Shown here piece by piece: positions 1 through 12,575 of a DNA stretch of 64,000 nucleotides. Each line of letters begins with the position of its first letter. Position 1 is the stretch's first letter. The stretch is from Scytonema sp. UIC 10036. Its GTDB lineage: Bacteria > Cyanobacteriota > Cyanobacteriia > Cyanobacteriales > Nostocaceae. The translations under genes and the position numbers were made by a program. The notes under the pieces were generated by a model. The model worked only from the letters and a program-made list of their open reading frames with translations. It was not told the origin of the DNA and did no database searches. Location of the stretch: the NCBI RefSeq assembly GCF_009725235.1, contig NZ_WJFC01000051.1, positions 5,995 to 69,994 on the forward strand. Reading direction: 5' to 3'.

Positions 1-986
1 TTGGTATGAAACGCGACCTTAGTACCGGGACAGTAAACGGTGTTGTGGATGGAGTCTAACTTTTGCTCGTCAAAACCGCTTAACTCCATTTTACGGAGTA
101 CGCTGAAGGGAATGGTGCATAATACGTAGTCACAGTTCTTGGTGTGCAATTGACCGTTTTGTTTCCAGGTGATTTGGGTATAATCCTTTTCTACACGCAA
201 GGCGACAACTTCAGCATTGCACTTGATATCCGCGTTAATTGATGCTGCCAAGCGCTGAATCAGTTGATCCATGCCACCTTTAAGTTGTAACAAGTCATGG
301 CTGGTTTCGGTCATGATGTCACCGAGGAAGATATCTAATCCTTGGGAACACTTGGCGCGGAAGCTGGGGTTTTGAGTTAAGAAGGAGTGCAAATCGATGG
401 TTTCGCCATCTTCACTAAAGTAAGGATTTAAATCCAAGCGCTCCAATTCATCCATTAAGTGAGATTGCAAATCGCGCTCAAAATCAGAACGAAGATTACC
501 AGGAGCAATTGTATTAATGATGGTTTTGAGCCAAGCGGCAAAATTGCGAGTTTGTTCGCTATAGCGCGTATCAGTTAATAAACCGCCTTCTGAAAGTTGC
601 AGCGTGCGGGGTGCATCTTTCATCTTCAGCACTTGACCGTTGATGTTCATTTTGGCGTTGCTTTCCTCGAACACGGTCATAAACTTACACAGCTTGTCAC
701 CGAGTCCCATTTCTTGGACATAATGCAGTGTCAGTTCATGGTCGCTAGGAATACGCATAGCTCCAAGTTCGGCATAAGGTGCATCGGGTTCATTACCGAA
801 GCGGTGCGTCCACACCCGTCCGCCAATGCGTGGGCTTCCTTCTAATATTTCAACAGTATGACCCAAGCGTTCGAGTTCGTAAGCGGCTACCAAACCAGCA
901 ATTCCCGCGCCTAAAATTGTAATGTGCTTTTTCTCGTTCGTGTTGTTGATGAATTGGAGTTGTTCTTTAATCATGTTAGCGTCCAT
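1..986 (-). CDS. Flavin amine oxidase, 5' part (runs off left edge)
   Basis: The first 328 codons of an FAD-dependent amine oxidase (monoamine or L-amino-acid oxidase superfamily) are visible; the C-terminal half lies outside the window. The N-terminus holds a Rossmann ADP-binding loop, GAGIAGL, about residue 24, followed by an acidic strand end and the GGRVWTHRF motif typical of this family. The start ATG at 986 has AAGGGG about 10 bases upstream. The expected reaction is oxidative deamination of an amine or amino acid to an imine with release of H2O2; the substrate cannot be read from sequence. It is the last gene of its strand before a decayed intergenic strip. Confidence 0.85.
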   Translation of the reverse strand, partial: MDANMIKEQLQFINNTNEKKHITILGAGIAGLVAAYELERLGHTVEILEGSPRIGGRVWTHRFGNEPDAPYAELGAMRIPSDHELTLHYVQEMGLGDKLCKFMTVFEESNAKMNINGQVLKMKDAPRTLQLSEGGLLTDTRYSEQTRNFAAWLKTIINTIAPGNLRSDFERDLQSHLMDELERLDLNPYFSEDGETIDLHSFLTQNPSFRAKCSQGLDIFLGDIMTETSHDLLQLKGGMDQLIQRLAASINADIKCNAEVVALRVEKDYTQITWKQNGQLHTKNCDYVLCTIPFSVLRKMELSGFDEQKLDSIHNTVYCPGTKVAFHT

Positions 987-1257
987 TGTTTTATCCCCTT
1001 TTGTTTTTGTCTGATGATTTAGGATTCAACTTGCCAGAGAGGATTACGTAATTCTTGTTTTTTTTTGTATAAATTAAATACTATTTATTACGGATACTGA
1101 CCGATTCTGACTTTTTCTGACGGCTGGGTTTTTGGTGGCAATGGAGGTGTAGCGAGCGAGAGTCCAACTCTTTTGAGTGCGATAAGCCGGCTACGGCTTG
1201 CGCTTCGCGATCGCTATGTGCGTCCACCACTACTCACTTTTTTTGCAGTGAGTACCA

Positions 1258-1572
1258 CTACCAGCTGAGATTGCACTTAAGGCTTTGAGTGATGCTTTTT
1301 GTGAGTCGGTTAATCCTGTAACTCCAGTAATATTCTTCTTTTTTATCGCGTTCTTCCCCCCACGAGTTACTGGGCGGTGAGGGACGGTTTGACAGATAAA
1401 GCGACAGCGTAATTCTAGCAGCAGTATAAGCGGCTATCTTTTCTGCTGATGCAATCAGCGCTGCACGGTACTCTTCCACTGGTGGAGCATCACCACCCAG
1501 CGATCGCCTTACTACTTTTGGGTCTATTAAGTAATTTTCAATCTCTTTGCGCTCCCAGTACCAACCTAGTAC
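1258..1572 (-). pseudogene. C-terminal remnant of an AAA/TOPRIM-type ATPase
   Basis: An open frame runs from a stop at 1573-1575 to the TAG at 1258. It starts with WYWERKEIENYLIDP, which resembles the conserved C-terminal ENYL block of OLD-like or DUF4435 AAA ATPases with a TOPRIM nuclease domain. It then continues with a helical segment (EEYRAALIASAEKIAAY) and a charged tail. No ATP-binding part and no good start codon are present; only a GTG at 1479 could initiate. The upstream neighbour on the same strand is a CHAT remnant whose frame overlaps this one by about 35 bases, so two unrelated broken genes appear joined. The family assignment rests on one short motif. Confidence 0.45.
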
Positions 1573-1837
1573 TTACCAGTTGCAATTCCCCGGAATTATT
1601 CTCCAAAGCCAAACCAGTACTCCCCGTCCCATGACCAGAAAAATGTACGATTTGTGGCTCATGATCTAATAAAGCACGGCGTAAGTCGTTAGGCCGCACT
1701 GCCATTTTGGAGATGATTTCAAACTGCTCTCGTCTTCTAGCGCGTTCCAAGCCTGCTTGAATTTCCCGCACCTCCTCATCCAGGCGCAGCTTATTTTTGT
1801 CCTTGGGGTTTGCTGAGAGGATTAAGATTTTTTTCAC
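1538..1837 (-). pseudogene. N-terminal half of a CHAT-domain protein
   Basis: 99 residues begin MKKILILSANPKD and run through IVHFSGHG, the catalytic-histidine region of cyanobacterial CHAT (caspase-like) proteins. Homologues normally carry on from the LQLVST segment into a second half holding the catalytic cysteine. Here that half is missing and the frame ends 9 residues later in foreign sequence. CHAT proteins are putative caspase-like proteases in stress or defence signalling; this copy lacks the Cys half and should be inactive. Confidence 0.7.
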
Positions 1838-1984
1838 GGTACTATTTTGATATGCTTTTTTAGATTGATTCGTAAAAAGTACGTTAACGTTTGAGCTTTT
1901 GATACAAATTGAGCATACTATTTTCCGGAGGATTGCAAAAGATGCTGTTTAGTAGCGCTTGCTACACGATCTTTTATCTCTCAT

Positions 1985-2524
1985 CTACGCCGAAATTTTC
2001 TCAAAAGAAACTTGCTGCATAATTTGTGCTTTTAACGAATCTGCTGAAATTGCTGCAATAGTTTCCCAATCTTCTTGTGTCAGCAAAACTCCTACTAGTT
2101 CTCGTAGTATCTGTCGATCGCAAATGAACTCTTCATAATAAAGTTCATCCATTTCCAAGACAGCGAGTATGCGTTCTCTGACATCTGGTGTAGGTAATCT
2201 TAATCTTTGAAGCAGTTTCTCTTTTGCAGTTTTTACTGCAATTATGGTAGCTGTTCCTAAATTCCAATTATTCAGTAGCAACCGCACTTCTCTGTTTAAA
2301 GAAATACGTAACGTTTTTAAACGTCCCAATAGTTCAAGGTTAAGCATCAATTCGCCAAACGCAGAACCCCAATCTAATCCCGCACCTATGTTACCACCTA
2401 CTTTGTCCTCAGCCGCGAGCGCTTTTCTGAACCATTCTTCATCTTTCAACAAATCCATCGGATTTATCGCGTTGTCCTGGTTAGGGGTGGATTGATTGTT
2501 TGGTGGTTTTTGCTGACTCATCAC
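1985..2524 (-). CDS. Hypothetical protein, 179 aa
   Basis: No domain is recognised. The first 25 residues are polar and rich in Q, N and P, followed by a helical protein with Leu-rich segments (FGELMLNLELLGRLK, LLLTQEDWETIAAIS). No signal peptide or membrane segment is visible. The start may be the second Met (2521). A conserved-looking soluble cyanobacterial protein is plausible, but no function can be proposed. It sits alone between a CHAT remnant and a GNAT remnant. Confidence 0.55.
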   Translation of the reverse strand: MMSQQKPPNNQSTPNQDNAINPMDLLKDEEWFRKALAAEDKVGGNIGAGLDWGSAFGELMLNLELLGRLKTLRISLNREVRLLLNNWNLGTATIIAVKTAKEKLLQRLRLPTPDVRERILAVLEMDELYYEEFICDRQILRELVGVLLTQEDWETIAAISADSLKAQIMQQVSFEKISA

Positions 2525-2615
2525 TTACATCTGTTACTTCTATCATCTATACAATAGAGACAATTAGATAAGTTGTATGGTATTCCTTGGTAACTTATCA
2601 CCTAATGCCGCTAAA

Positions 2616-2906
2616 TTATCCAGGGAAACGACGAACTCCATACTCAAAATAAATTAGGTAGTCATAATCTTCGTCTTCACCCAAATCAATCATACCTTGA
2701 TTTTCATAAAATTCTTCGGCTCCTGGTAAAGAATGTAACCCAACTCTCCCCTCGTAACCTAGTTCTATACTGCGAGTTCTTGCAAACGCCAAAAGTGCAG
2801 TACCAACGCCTTTTAATTTCGGCGGACGTTGAATAAATTGTCTGTTCCAAGGAGCTGAGGCAATACCTTTTATGGCACTTGCAATGATTATGACACTGGC
2901 TCTCAT
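2616..2906 (-). pseudogene. GNAT acetyltransferase, C-terminal fragment
   Basis: The segment GVGTALLAFARTRSIELGY followed by VGLHSLPGAEEFYENQGM matches the acetyl-CoA-binding loop (a V/I-G-x-G/A variant) and final strands of a GNAT N-acetyltransferase. The N-terminal third of the fold is absent. The first residues (RASVIIIASAIK) read back into a transposase fragment on the opposite strand, so the gene was probably cut by insertion around 2880-2900. It is unlikely to make a functional enzyme. Confidence 0.65.
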
Positions 2907-3148
2907 GGTGTATAGTTTAGGGCAACGCCAACTTCGGCAAGCATTAGAACTTACTCATTCCACTCTCCCCAATCAAAAAGGTCAGCAAAGCTGCCCGTCC
3001 TACTTTAAGATGGATTCTCCAATGTTTTCAGTCTATTCATCTTGTATTTGTCGATGGTATTAAATCTTCGATTAAACTCACCGATAAACAAAACCTGATT
3101 TTGCAGTTCCTTGGGGCTTCTTCTCATCAATATTATTTTTTATCTTAA
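2890..3148 (+). mobile_element. Transposase C-terminal fragment (frameshifted)
   Basis: Two adjacent frames together encode the end of a DDE transposase of the type common in cyanobacteria (IS4-superfamily-like, possibly IS1634). The first frame reads MIMTLALMVYSLGQRQLR and so on; after a +1 shift near 2980 the second reads RPTLRWILQCFQSIHLV and ends ILQFLGASSHQYYFLS, stop at 3146-3148. Only about 85 codons remain and no terminal repeats were seen. The fragment abuts the truncated GNAT gene, which it probably interrupted. Confidence 0.6.
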
Positions 3149-3225
3149 ATAACCTGCTGAATGTGGGATAAACTCTGTACAATAAGTTATTAGTCCCTGC
3201 TGCATCTCCTTCACCATACCAATAA

Positions 3226-3609
3226 ATGTCAGATCAAAGAGCACTCCTAATCGAACTGCTCCGTGCGGCATACGCAGCCTTCAACGCGCGAGAAATTGAC
3301 GCTGCCCTTGCTCTCATGACTCCGGACGTGGTTTGGCCGAGAGCGTTCAAAGGCGGTTTTGTCCGTGGCCTTGAAGAAGTTCGCGCTTACTGGACGGAGC
3401 AATGGAGCGAGATCGATCCGCACGTCGAGCCGCAAACCTTTTACTTGGAGGAGGACGGGCGCATTTTGGTCTCGGTGCATCAGGTCGTGCGTGACTTGGC
3501 AGGAGCAGTTCTTGCCTCGGAACACGTGGGCCATCGATTCACCCTTGAACATGGCTTGATTCAAGCTATGGAAGTCTGTCCACTTCTATCGTCCACCCCA
3601 AAAGACTAA
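3226..3609 (+). CDS. SnoaL-like / NTF2-family protein
   Basis: This 127-residue protein has the layout of the SnoaL/NTF2 cone fold: an N-terminal helix (LIELLRAAYAAFNAREIDAALALM), the early Trp/Pro strand (PDVVWPRAF), a central helix (GLEEVRAYWTEQWSEIDP), and C-terminal strands. Members are small cyclases, isomerases or ligand-binding proteins; activity cannot be assigned. The gene looks noticeably more G+C-rich than its flanks, which hints at acquisition. No partner gene is adjacent. Confidence 0.75.
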   Translation: MSDQRALLIELLRAAYAAFNAREIDAALALMTPDVVWPRAFKGGFVRGLEEVRAYWTEQWSEIDPHVEPQTFYLEEDGRILVSVHQVVRDLAGAVLASEHVGHRFTLEHGLIQAMEVCPLLSSTPKD

Positions 3610-4026
3610 CCACGCGCTCCTTGCGAACAGGCACCCACGGGCGGCCTTCTTCTGTATCCGGGGTGAAATAAGCATCCCTACAGAAAGTTACGCGTTTGGA
3701 TTTGATGAGCCGCTTTCAACCCAAGCTAGAGCCACGGAGAAACCTGTACCATTTGAAGCCTCTGAAGTTTAGGAGGCTGAAATCTTTGCTATGCCGTTTA
3801 AAAAATGAAGCGAATTCATTACAAAAACTTACAAATAGGCGATCGCCACGGTCATTGGACGTTAAAAACTACATTCTTTCCTTCTGCCCTCTGCCTTTCT
3901 TCTGGTAATTCCGGCGTTGAGCAACAATCCTACCTCCGATCCTCTCGATAGCGTTATCCAACATTGAGTTGATGGGAATACTAATGCCAGTAAGGAAAAC
4001 CAAATTCTGTCATAAGGTATGTATAG
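3610..4026. other. Intergenic, no supported gene
   Basis: Nothing convincing is encoded. Bases 3610-3680 are G+C-rich like the preceding gene and could be the edge of the same imported segment; the rest is A+T-rich leader for the large kinase gene. No terminator-like hairpin with a T-run was seen. Confidence 0.4.
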
Positions 4027-7000
4027 ATGGCGACTATAAACTCTATCCCCATCATTCCAGGATATCAAATTAACTCTCAACTGTATGCTGGCTCCAAAAC
4101 CAACGTATATCGAGCTATCCGCCAATCAGACCAACTTCCAGTCGTTATTAAACTTCTGACCTTAGAGTATCCCAGTTTTAACGAATTACTACAATTTCGT
4201 CATCAGTATACAATCACTAAAAATCTCAACATTGCTGGAATTATTCATCCCTTATCGCTAGAAACCTATGGCAATGGCTATATTTTGGTGATGACAGATC
4301 TGGGAAAAACTTCTTTAAGAGAATACATGAAAAACTCGAATATATCCTTAGTAGAAGTTTTGAATATTGCTATTCAACTAGTTCTCATTCTTCGCGATTT
4401 ACACGAAAATCGCATTATTCATAAAGATATTAAACCAGCAAATATTCTGATTCATCCCCAAACAAAACAGATTCAACTCATTGACTTTAGTATTGCTTCA
4501 TTACTACCTAAAGAAACCCAAGAAATTAAAAATCCAAATGTTTTAGAAGGAACTCTCGCCTATATTTCCCCAGAACAAACAGGCAGAATGAACCGTGGCA
4601 TCGACTACCGTAGCGATTATTATTCTCTGGGTGTAACATTATATGAAATATTGACCGGAAAGTTACCATTTAATTGTGATGACCCGATGGAGTTGGTGCA
4701 TTATCATCTGGCCAAAATGCCACCGCAGCTAAAAGGCAGTAGGCAGGAGGTAGGAGGCAGAAGCAAAGAAATACCAAAAGTCTTATGTGATATTGTTCTG
4801 AAGTTAATGGCGAAAAACGCCGAAGATAGATATCAAAGTGCTTTGGGATTAAAGCATGATTTAGAACTTTGTTTAGCCCAACTCCAAGAGACAGGAGAAA
4901 TTAGAGATTTTGAAATCGGTCAGTGGGATGTCTGCGATCGCTTCCTCATCCCGGAAAAATTATACGGCAGAGAAGCAGAAGTTGCTAGCTTATTACAAGC
5001 ATTTGAGCGTGTCACTCACAGCCAATCGGAAATCATGCTAGTAGCAGGATTTTCGGGGATTGGGAAAACTGCTGTGGTGAATGAAGTCCACAAACCAATT
5101 ACTCGTCAGCAAGGTTATTTCATCAAAGGTAAGTTCGATCAATTCAATCGAAATATTCCCTTATCCGCTTTTGTACAAGCTTTACGCGACTTAATGGCGC
5201 AATTGTTGTCAGAATCAGACGCACAATTGGTACAGTGGCGCAATCAAATTATTCAAGTTGTTGGAGACAATGGGCAAGTTTTGATTGAAGTCATTCCAGA
5301 ATTAGAACAGGTAATTGGTAAACAACCGCCTGCACCAGAACTATCAGGAACAGCGGTACAAAATCGGTTTAATTTACTATTTCAAAAGTTTCTTGCTGTC
5401 TTCACCACAAAGGAACATCCACTGGTGATGTTTCTGGATGATTTACAGTGGGCAGATTTGGCTTCGCTACAGTTAATTAAACTGCTAACTGAAAATCAAA
5501 AATATCTGCTTTTGTTAGGTGCTTATCGAGATAATGAAGTGTCAGCCGTACATCCATTAATGTTGAAGGTGGAAGAACTCAAGAAAACTGGTAAGACTGT
5601 TAATACTATTACTCTTGCTCCGCTTTCCTTGAGTGATACCAATCAGTTAGTGGCTGACACTTTACATTGTACGACACAGAGATCGCGTCCCCTAACAGAA
5701 TTAATCAATCGCAAAACTAAAGGCAATCCCTTTTTTATCACGCAGTTTCTCAAGGCTTTATACGAAGATAAACAAATTAAATTTAATCGCGAGCAAGGTT
5801 ATTGGGAATGCGATTTGGCTCAAGTCAATGCGCTATCTGTGACTGATGATGTGGTGGAATTTATGGCTACTCAGTTACAGAAATTGCCCCAGAAAACGCA
5901 AAATGTCCTGAAATTAGCTGCTTGTATTGGTAACTCTTTTGATTTAACTACTTTGGCAATTGTTTCACAACAGTCGCCACAGGAAGTGGCAGATGCTTTG
6001 TGGAAGGCTTTGCAGGAAGGATTGATTTTACCGCAAAGTCAAGTTTATAAGTTTTATCTCAGCCACGAGCAAGAAGTTAATACTAACAATATCGAAAATG
6101 TTGCTTATCGCTTTCTGCACGATCGCGTCCAACAAGCTGCTTATTGTTTAATTCCCGAAGACCAAAAACAAGCGACTCATTTAGCGATCGGTCAATTATT
6201 GCACGCTAACACACCTGTAACTCAACTAGATACATATATCTTTGAAATTGTCAATCACTTGAATATAGGCGTTGATTTGATAACTCAGCCTGACAAAAAA
6301 CTGGAGTTAGCGCAACTGAATTTGCTGGCGGGGCGCAAAGCCAAAGCAGCGATCGCCTATAATGCTGCTGTCAAATATTGTACCCAAGGTATTGACTTAC
6401 TACCCTCCCATGCCTGGACGGAAGATTACAAATTAACCCTGAATCTGCATAATGAGCGTTTAGAAGCTGCGTGCCTGAATACAGACTTTGACAAGCTGGC
6501 AGGATGGGGTGACGTTGTGTTACAATCTGCCACTTCTTTGCTGGATACTATCAAAGTCTATGAAACCCGAATGACGGCATTCCGGTCTCAAGGTCAATTT
6601 GCCAAAGTCATTGAGACTGGGTTACAAGTGTTGAAATTACTCGGTGTGGAATTTCCCGCACGGCCAACTATAGCAGATATTAGCGCCGCAGATCAACAGA
6701 CAAGGCAACTATGGATGGGACGCGCACCCCTAAGTTTGCTGGATTTGCCTGCGATGAGCGACCCACATCAACTGGCAGCCATGCAAATAATGACTACACT
6801 GGTCTCCTCTGCGTACATTGCTAAACCGACACTGTTACCGCTACTTACATCTAAGCAAGTGGAGATGGCTATCCAATTTGGCAATTCATCTATTGCCATT
6901 TTTTCCTATGCAGACTACGGAGTGACTCTTTGTGGTTTGATTGGAGATATTGATGCTGGGTATGAGTTTGGAAAACTTTCATTAAAGTTACTAGAACAAC

Positions 7001-9894
7001 AACAGATTAACGCTTTTAAAAGCAGAGCTTACTTTATTGTTAACAGCTTTATTCGGCACTGGAAAGAACCTTTACATCACAGTATCCCATGTTTGCTAGA
7101 AGCTTATCACAGCGGCTTAGAAACCGGAGATTGGGTATGCGTAGCGTTGAACTTAGTGTCATATAGTGAGTGTAGCTATTGGAGTGGTCGAGAATTAAAT
7201 AATTTGGCTGAGGAAATGGAGACTCATCGGCAAGTCATCAGCCAAGTCAAACAAGAAGCAACGATAAAATATTATGAATGCTACCAGCAAGCGATTCTCA
7301 ATTTATTAGGACAAGCTGAAGTTCCCTATTGTTTACAGGGCAAAGTCTTCAATGCTGCCCAAATTTTACCCAGCTTACAAGCTGCCAGCAATCGCACGGG
7401 GTTATTCTATCTTTATCTCAATCAAGCTGTTCTCTGTTATTTATTCGGAGAATACGAAGCAGCCTCACAACAAGTAGCCTTAGCAGAACAGTATAGCAAT
7501 GCTGTAACTGGCTATTTCGTCGTAGTTGTCCGAGTTTTTTATGATGCTTTAATTCATTTAGCACGTTACACCGATGTTAATGCTGAAGAACAATCAGCCA
7601 TTTTAGAGCGAATCAATGCCTATCAAGAAAAACTACAAACTTGGGCTACTCATGCCCCATTCAATCATCAACACCGTTGGCAACTTGTGGCAGCAGAACG
7701 CTATCGAGTGCTTGGTCAATTTGCTGAGGCGATGGAACATTACGATTTAGCTATTACCCAAGCCAAAACGCATGGTTATGTGCAAGATGAAGCACTTAGC
7801 AATGAACTGGCCGCTAAATTTTACCTAAGTTGGGGCAAACAGAAAGTCGCAGCAAGTTATATGCAGGAGGCATACTACTGTTACGCTCGTTGGGGTGCAA
7901 AAGCTAAAACTGAGGATTTGGAAAACCGCCATCCCGATTTACTGCGCGTTCTTCTCCAGCAGAGAGTACAATCACTCCATATGCTGGAAACACTATCGAA
8001 CAGCGTTAGTCGCCCGAACTCGGTTCATAATTCCACTGATTTGGGTCGTTCTTCTAACACTGACATCAGTACCTTTGATTTTACTGCTATCCTCAAAGCC
8101 TCCCAAGCCATTTCCGGCACGATTCAACTGGATGAACTACTGTACAAATTAACACAGATTATTCTGCAACATTCTGGAGGCGATCGCTGTGCCTTAATCC
8201 TACCTAATACTCAAGGAAAATGGTTGGTAAGAGCCATTGCTACACCCGAAACCACAGAACTTTGTGCCGAACCTTTAGAGGGCAACCCCAACTTACCAAT
8301 TAAGTTGATACAGTACGTCAAAAACACCGAAGAAATCGTGATGATTGACGAACTCAAAACCAATTTACCTGTAATTGATGAGTATTTAAGTCAACGACAA
8401 CCAAAAAGTTTGTTGTGCTTGCCAATTCTTAATCAAGGACACTTAATTGGAATTTTGTATTTAAAGAATCACTCTACTAGTAGTGTGTTTACCAGCGATC
8501 GCATCCTCATTCTCAACTTTCTTTGTACCCAAGCGGCCATTTCTCTAGAAAATGCCCGTCTTTATCAAGATTCACAAATTTATGCTCAACAGTTAGAACA
8601 ATCTCTGGAAAAATTACGGCTCAGTGAAGCCCGCTTTCAGAAACTAGCAGATAATATTCCTGGAATGATTTATCAGATCCGAATTAAAGCCGATGGTTCA
8701 GCTTCAGTACCCTACGTCAGTTCTGGGTGTCAAAGACTTTACGAAGTAGCAGCAGAAGATTTCCTGTTAGGGAAATGTAGCCTGCGTGATTTTGAACATC
8801 CCGACGATCGAGCAGAAGCCTTTCGCGCAGTTATTGAGTCAGCAAAAAATCTCACCCTATTTCAGCATGAGTGGCGCATTGTTACACCTAATGGAAATAT
8901 TAAGTGGGTAAAAGCAGCTTCTCAGCCAGAACTGGGCGAGGATGGTGAAATGGTATGGGATGGTATTGTGATTGACATTAGCGATCGCAAACTTGCTGAA
9001 GCTGCCATTGAGCAAAAATCTCAAGAACTGGAAAATGCTCTGCAAGAACTGCAACAAGCCCAACTGCAAATGATACAAAATGAAAAAATGTCTGCACTAG
9101 GTAACTTAGTTGCTGGGGTAGCTCATGAAATGAACAATCCCCTCGGCTTTATTTCGGCTAGCCTCCAACAAGCTAAACCTATCTTAGCTGATATCACTGA
9201 ACACCTAAAACTCTATCAAAAAGTTCTACCAAATCCGGAAGCAGAAATTCTCGCTCATGCTGAAGAAATTGACTTAGATTATAGCTTAGAAGACCTACCA
9301 AATATGCTCAATGCAATGGTCATGGCTTCTAACCGATTAAAAAATATCAGCACCAGCTTAAGAACTTTCTCCCGTTTCGATAACAATTATCAAGTTTCAT
9401 TTGACATCAATGAAGGCATTGATAGTACAATTTTAATTCTCAAGCATCGCCTCAAAGCGAATGAGAAACGTCCAGAAATTGCAGTCGTAACTGAGTACAA
9501 TAATTTCCAGCCAATCGAGTGTTTTCCCGGACAATTAAATCAAGTATTTATGAATATTCTAGCTAATGCCATTGATGCTTTAGATGAGTCAAGTATAGGT
9601 CGGAGCTTTGAGTATTTAAAGCTAAACCCACGCAAAATTATAGTGAGAACTGTCATGGAAAATCATACCTTAAAAATATCAATTGCCGATAATGGCACAG
9701 GAATAAGCGAAGATGTCAAGGCACGCATATTCAACCATTTATTTACTACAAAAGGAGTGGGAAAAGGCACAGGATTAGGACTAGCGATCGCGCGGCAAAT
9801 TGTGGAAGAAATACATCGGGGCAAAATTGAAGTTAATTCTGTTTTAGGAGAAGGAACAGAATTTGTAATTTATATTCCAATACGGTTTAGTTAA
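4027..9894 (+). CDS. hstK: HstK-type Ser/Thr kinase - ATPase - GAF - PAS - histidine kinase
   Basis: A 1955-residue signalling protein with a conserved domain order. The Ser/Thr kinase occupies about residues 10-280, with HKDIKPAN in the catalytic loop and DFS instead of DFG. A predicted ATPase follows, with a P-loop GFSGIGKT near residue 340 and a Walker B-like FLDDLQWAD. A long helical TPR-like region runs to about 1300. Then come a GAF domain (about 1345-1510), a PAS domain (about 1530-1660), and a HisKA/HATPase module with phospho-acceptor His1700 in VAHEMNNPLGF and G-boxes near the C-terminus. Such proteins in Anabaena are linked to stress, iron and heterocyst-related signalling; the ligand is unknown. 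No receiver domain or response regulator is adjacent. It is upstream of katG but 280 bases separate them. Confidence 0.93.
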   Translation: MATINSIPIIPGYQINSQLYAGSKTNVYRAIRQSDQLPVVIKLLTLEYPSFNELLQFRHQYTITKNLNIAGIIHPLSLETYGNGYILVMTDLGKTSLREYMKNSNISLVEVLNIAIQLVLILRDLHENRIIHKDIKPANILIHPQTKQIQLIDFSIASLLPKETQEIKNPNVLEGTLAYISPEQTGRMNRGIDYRSDYYSLGVTLYEILTGKLPFNCDDPMELVHYHLAKMPPQLKGSRQEVGGRSKEIPKVLCDIVLKLMAKNAEDRYQSALGLKHDLELCLAQLQETGEIRDFEIGQWDVCDRFLIPEKLYGREAEVASLLQAFERVTHSQSEIMLVAGFSGIGKTAVVNEVHKPITRQQGYFIKGKFDQFNRNIPLSAFVQALRDLMAQLLSESDAQLVQWRNQIIQVVGDNGQVLIEVIPELEQVIGKQPPAPELSGTAVQNRFNLLFQKFLAVFTTKEHPLVMFLDDLQWADLASLQLIKLLTENQKYLLLLGAYRDNEVSAVHPLMLKVEELKKTGKTVNTITLAPLSLSDTNQLVADTLHCTTQRSRPLTELINRKTKGNPFFITQFLKALYEDKQIKFNREQGYWECDLAQVNALSVTDDVVEFMATQLQKLPQKTQNVLKLAACIGNSFDLTTLAIVSQQSPQEVADALWKALQEGLILPQSQVYKFYLSHEQEVNTNNIENVAYRFLHDRVQQAAYCLIPEDQKQATHLAIGQLLHANTPVTQLDTYIFEIVNHLNIGVDLITQPDKKLELAQLNLLAGRKAKAAIAYNAAVKYCTQGIDLLPSHAWTEDYKLTLNLHNERLEAACLNTDFDKLAGWGDVVLQSATSLLDTIKVYETRMTAFRSQGQFAKVIETGLQVLKLLGVEFPARPTIADISAADQQTRQLWMGRAPLSLLDLPAMSDPHQLAAMQIMTTLVSSAYIAKPTLLPLLTSKQVEMAIQFGNSSIAIFSYADYGVTLCGLIGDIDAGYEFGKLSLKLLEQQQINAFKSRAYFIVNSFIRHWKEPLHHSIPCLLEAYHSGLETGDWVCVALNLVSYSECSYWSGRELNNLAEEMETHRQVISQVKQEATIKYYECYQQAILNLLGQAEVPYCLQGKVFNAAQILPSLQAASNRTGLFYLYLNQAVLCYLFGEYEAASQQVALAEQYSNAVTGYFVVVVRVFYDALIHLARYTDVNAEEQSAILERINAYQEKLQTWATHAPFNHQHRWQLVAAERYRVLGQFAEAMEHYDLAITQAKTHGYVQDEALSNELAAKFYLSWGKQKVAASYMQEAYYCYARWGAKAKTEDLENRHPDLLRVLLQQRVQSLHMLETLSNSVSRPNSVHNSTDLGRSSNTDISTFDFTAILKASQAISGTIQLDELLYKLTQIILQHSGGDRCALILPNTQGKWLVRAIATPETTELCAEPLEGNPNLPIKLIQYVKNTEEIVMIDELKTNLPVIDEYLSQRQPKSLLCLPILNQGHLIGILYLKNHSTSSVFTSDRILILNFLCTQAAISLENARLYQDSQIYAQQLEQSLEKLRLSEARFQKLADNIPGMIYQIRIKADGSASVPYVSSGCQRLYEVAAEDFLLGKCSLRDFEHPDDRAEAFRAVIESAKNLTLFQHEWRIVTPNGNIKWVKAASQPELGEDGEMVWDGIVIDISDRKLAEAAIEQKSQELENALQELQQAQLQMIQNEKMSALGNLVAGVAHEMNNPLGFISASLQQAKPILADITEHLKLYQKVLPNPEAEILAHAEEIDLDYSLEDLPNMLNAMVMASNRLKNISTSLRTFSRFDNNYQVSFDINEGIDSTILILKHRLKANEKRPEIAVVTEYNNFQPIECFPGQLNQVFMNILANAIDALDESSIGRSFEYLKLNPRKIIVRTVMENHTLKISIADNGTGISEDVKARIFNHLFTTKGVGKGTGLGLAIARQIVEEIHRGKIEVNSVLGEGTEFVIYIPIRFS

Positions 9895-10143
9895 GGCTCA
9901 AAGTTGTTTAAAGAAGGCAACGGGGAACAAGAAACTCTTAACAGGTCATTCCTCCCTGTTCTGACGGGGCGACAAAAGGGCTAAGATGCACATAAAATAA
10001 GCGCCAGTGCGATCGAAGAGCCCACTTATTACAATAGCTTAAAGGTCATGCTAAAACGGACTCATATCGATTATGATTAAATCCATGACTATTTCATGGT
10101 AATTTAAATCGCTTTCTCGGTAGCTCTAAGTATGCAACCGTAG

Positions 10144-12369
<2,226 letters not shown>

Positions 12370-12521
12370 TCGAGAGCGCAAAGGTCTCTAGGGCGTGCCG
12401 TAGACATAGACAGCGCAACTACGAACTCCTCAAAATTTAGTTGACAGAGTATTAGTGGTTCATCGCATTAATTCTAAAGGGCTGTCAGATCTCCGACTTC
12501 TTAAAGGATAATGTTGGCGAA

Positions 12522-12537
12522 TGGGGGGTAAGACCCC
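12522..12537. repeat. Short G/C hairpin downstream of katG
   Basis: GGGGGGT and ACCCCC form a stem with a loop of about three bases, 150 bases past the katG stop. There is no T-run, so it may be a repeat-derived palindrome rather than a terminator. The remaining 12370-12575 holds nothing else supportable. Confidence 0.35.
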
Positions 12538-12575
12538 CTATTGTTTAATCAGAATGGAAGCAATTGCTATAAAGT

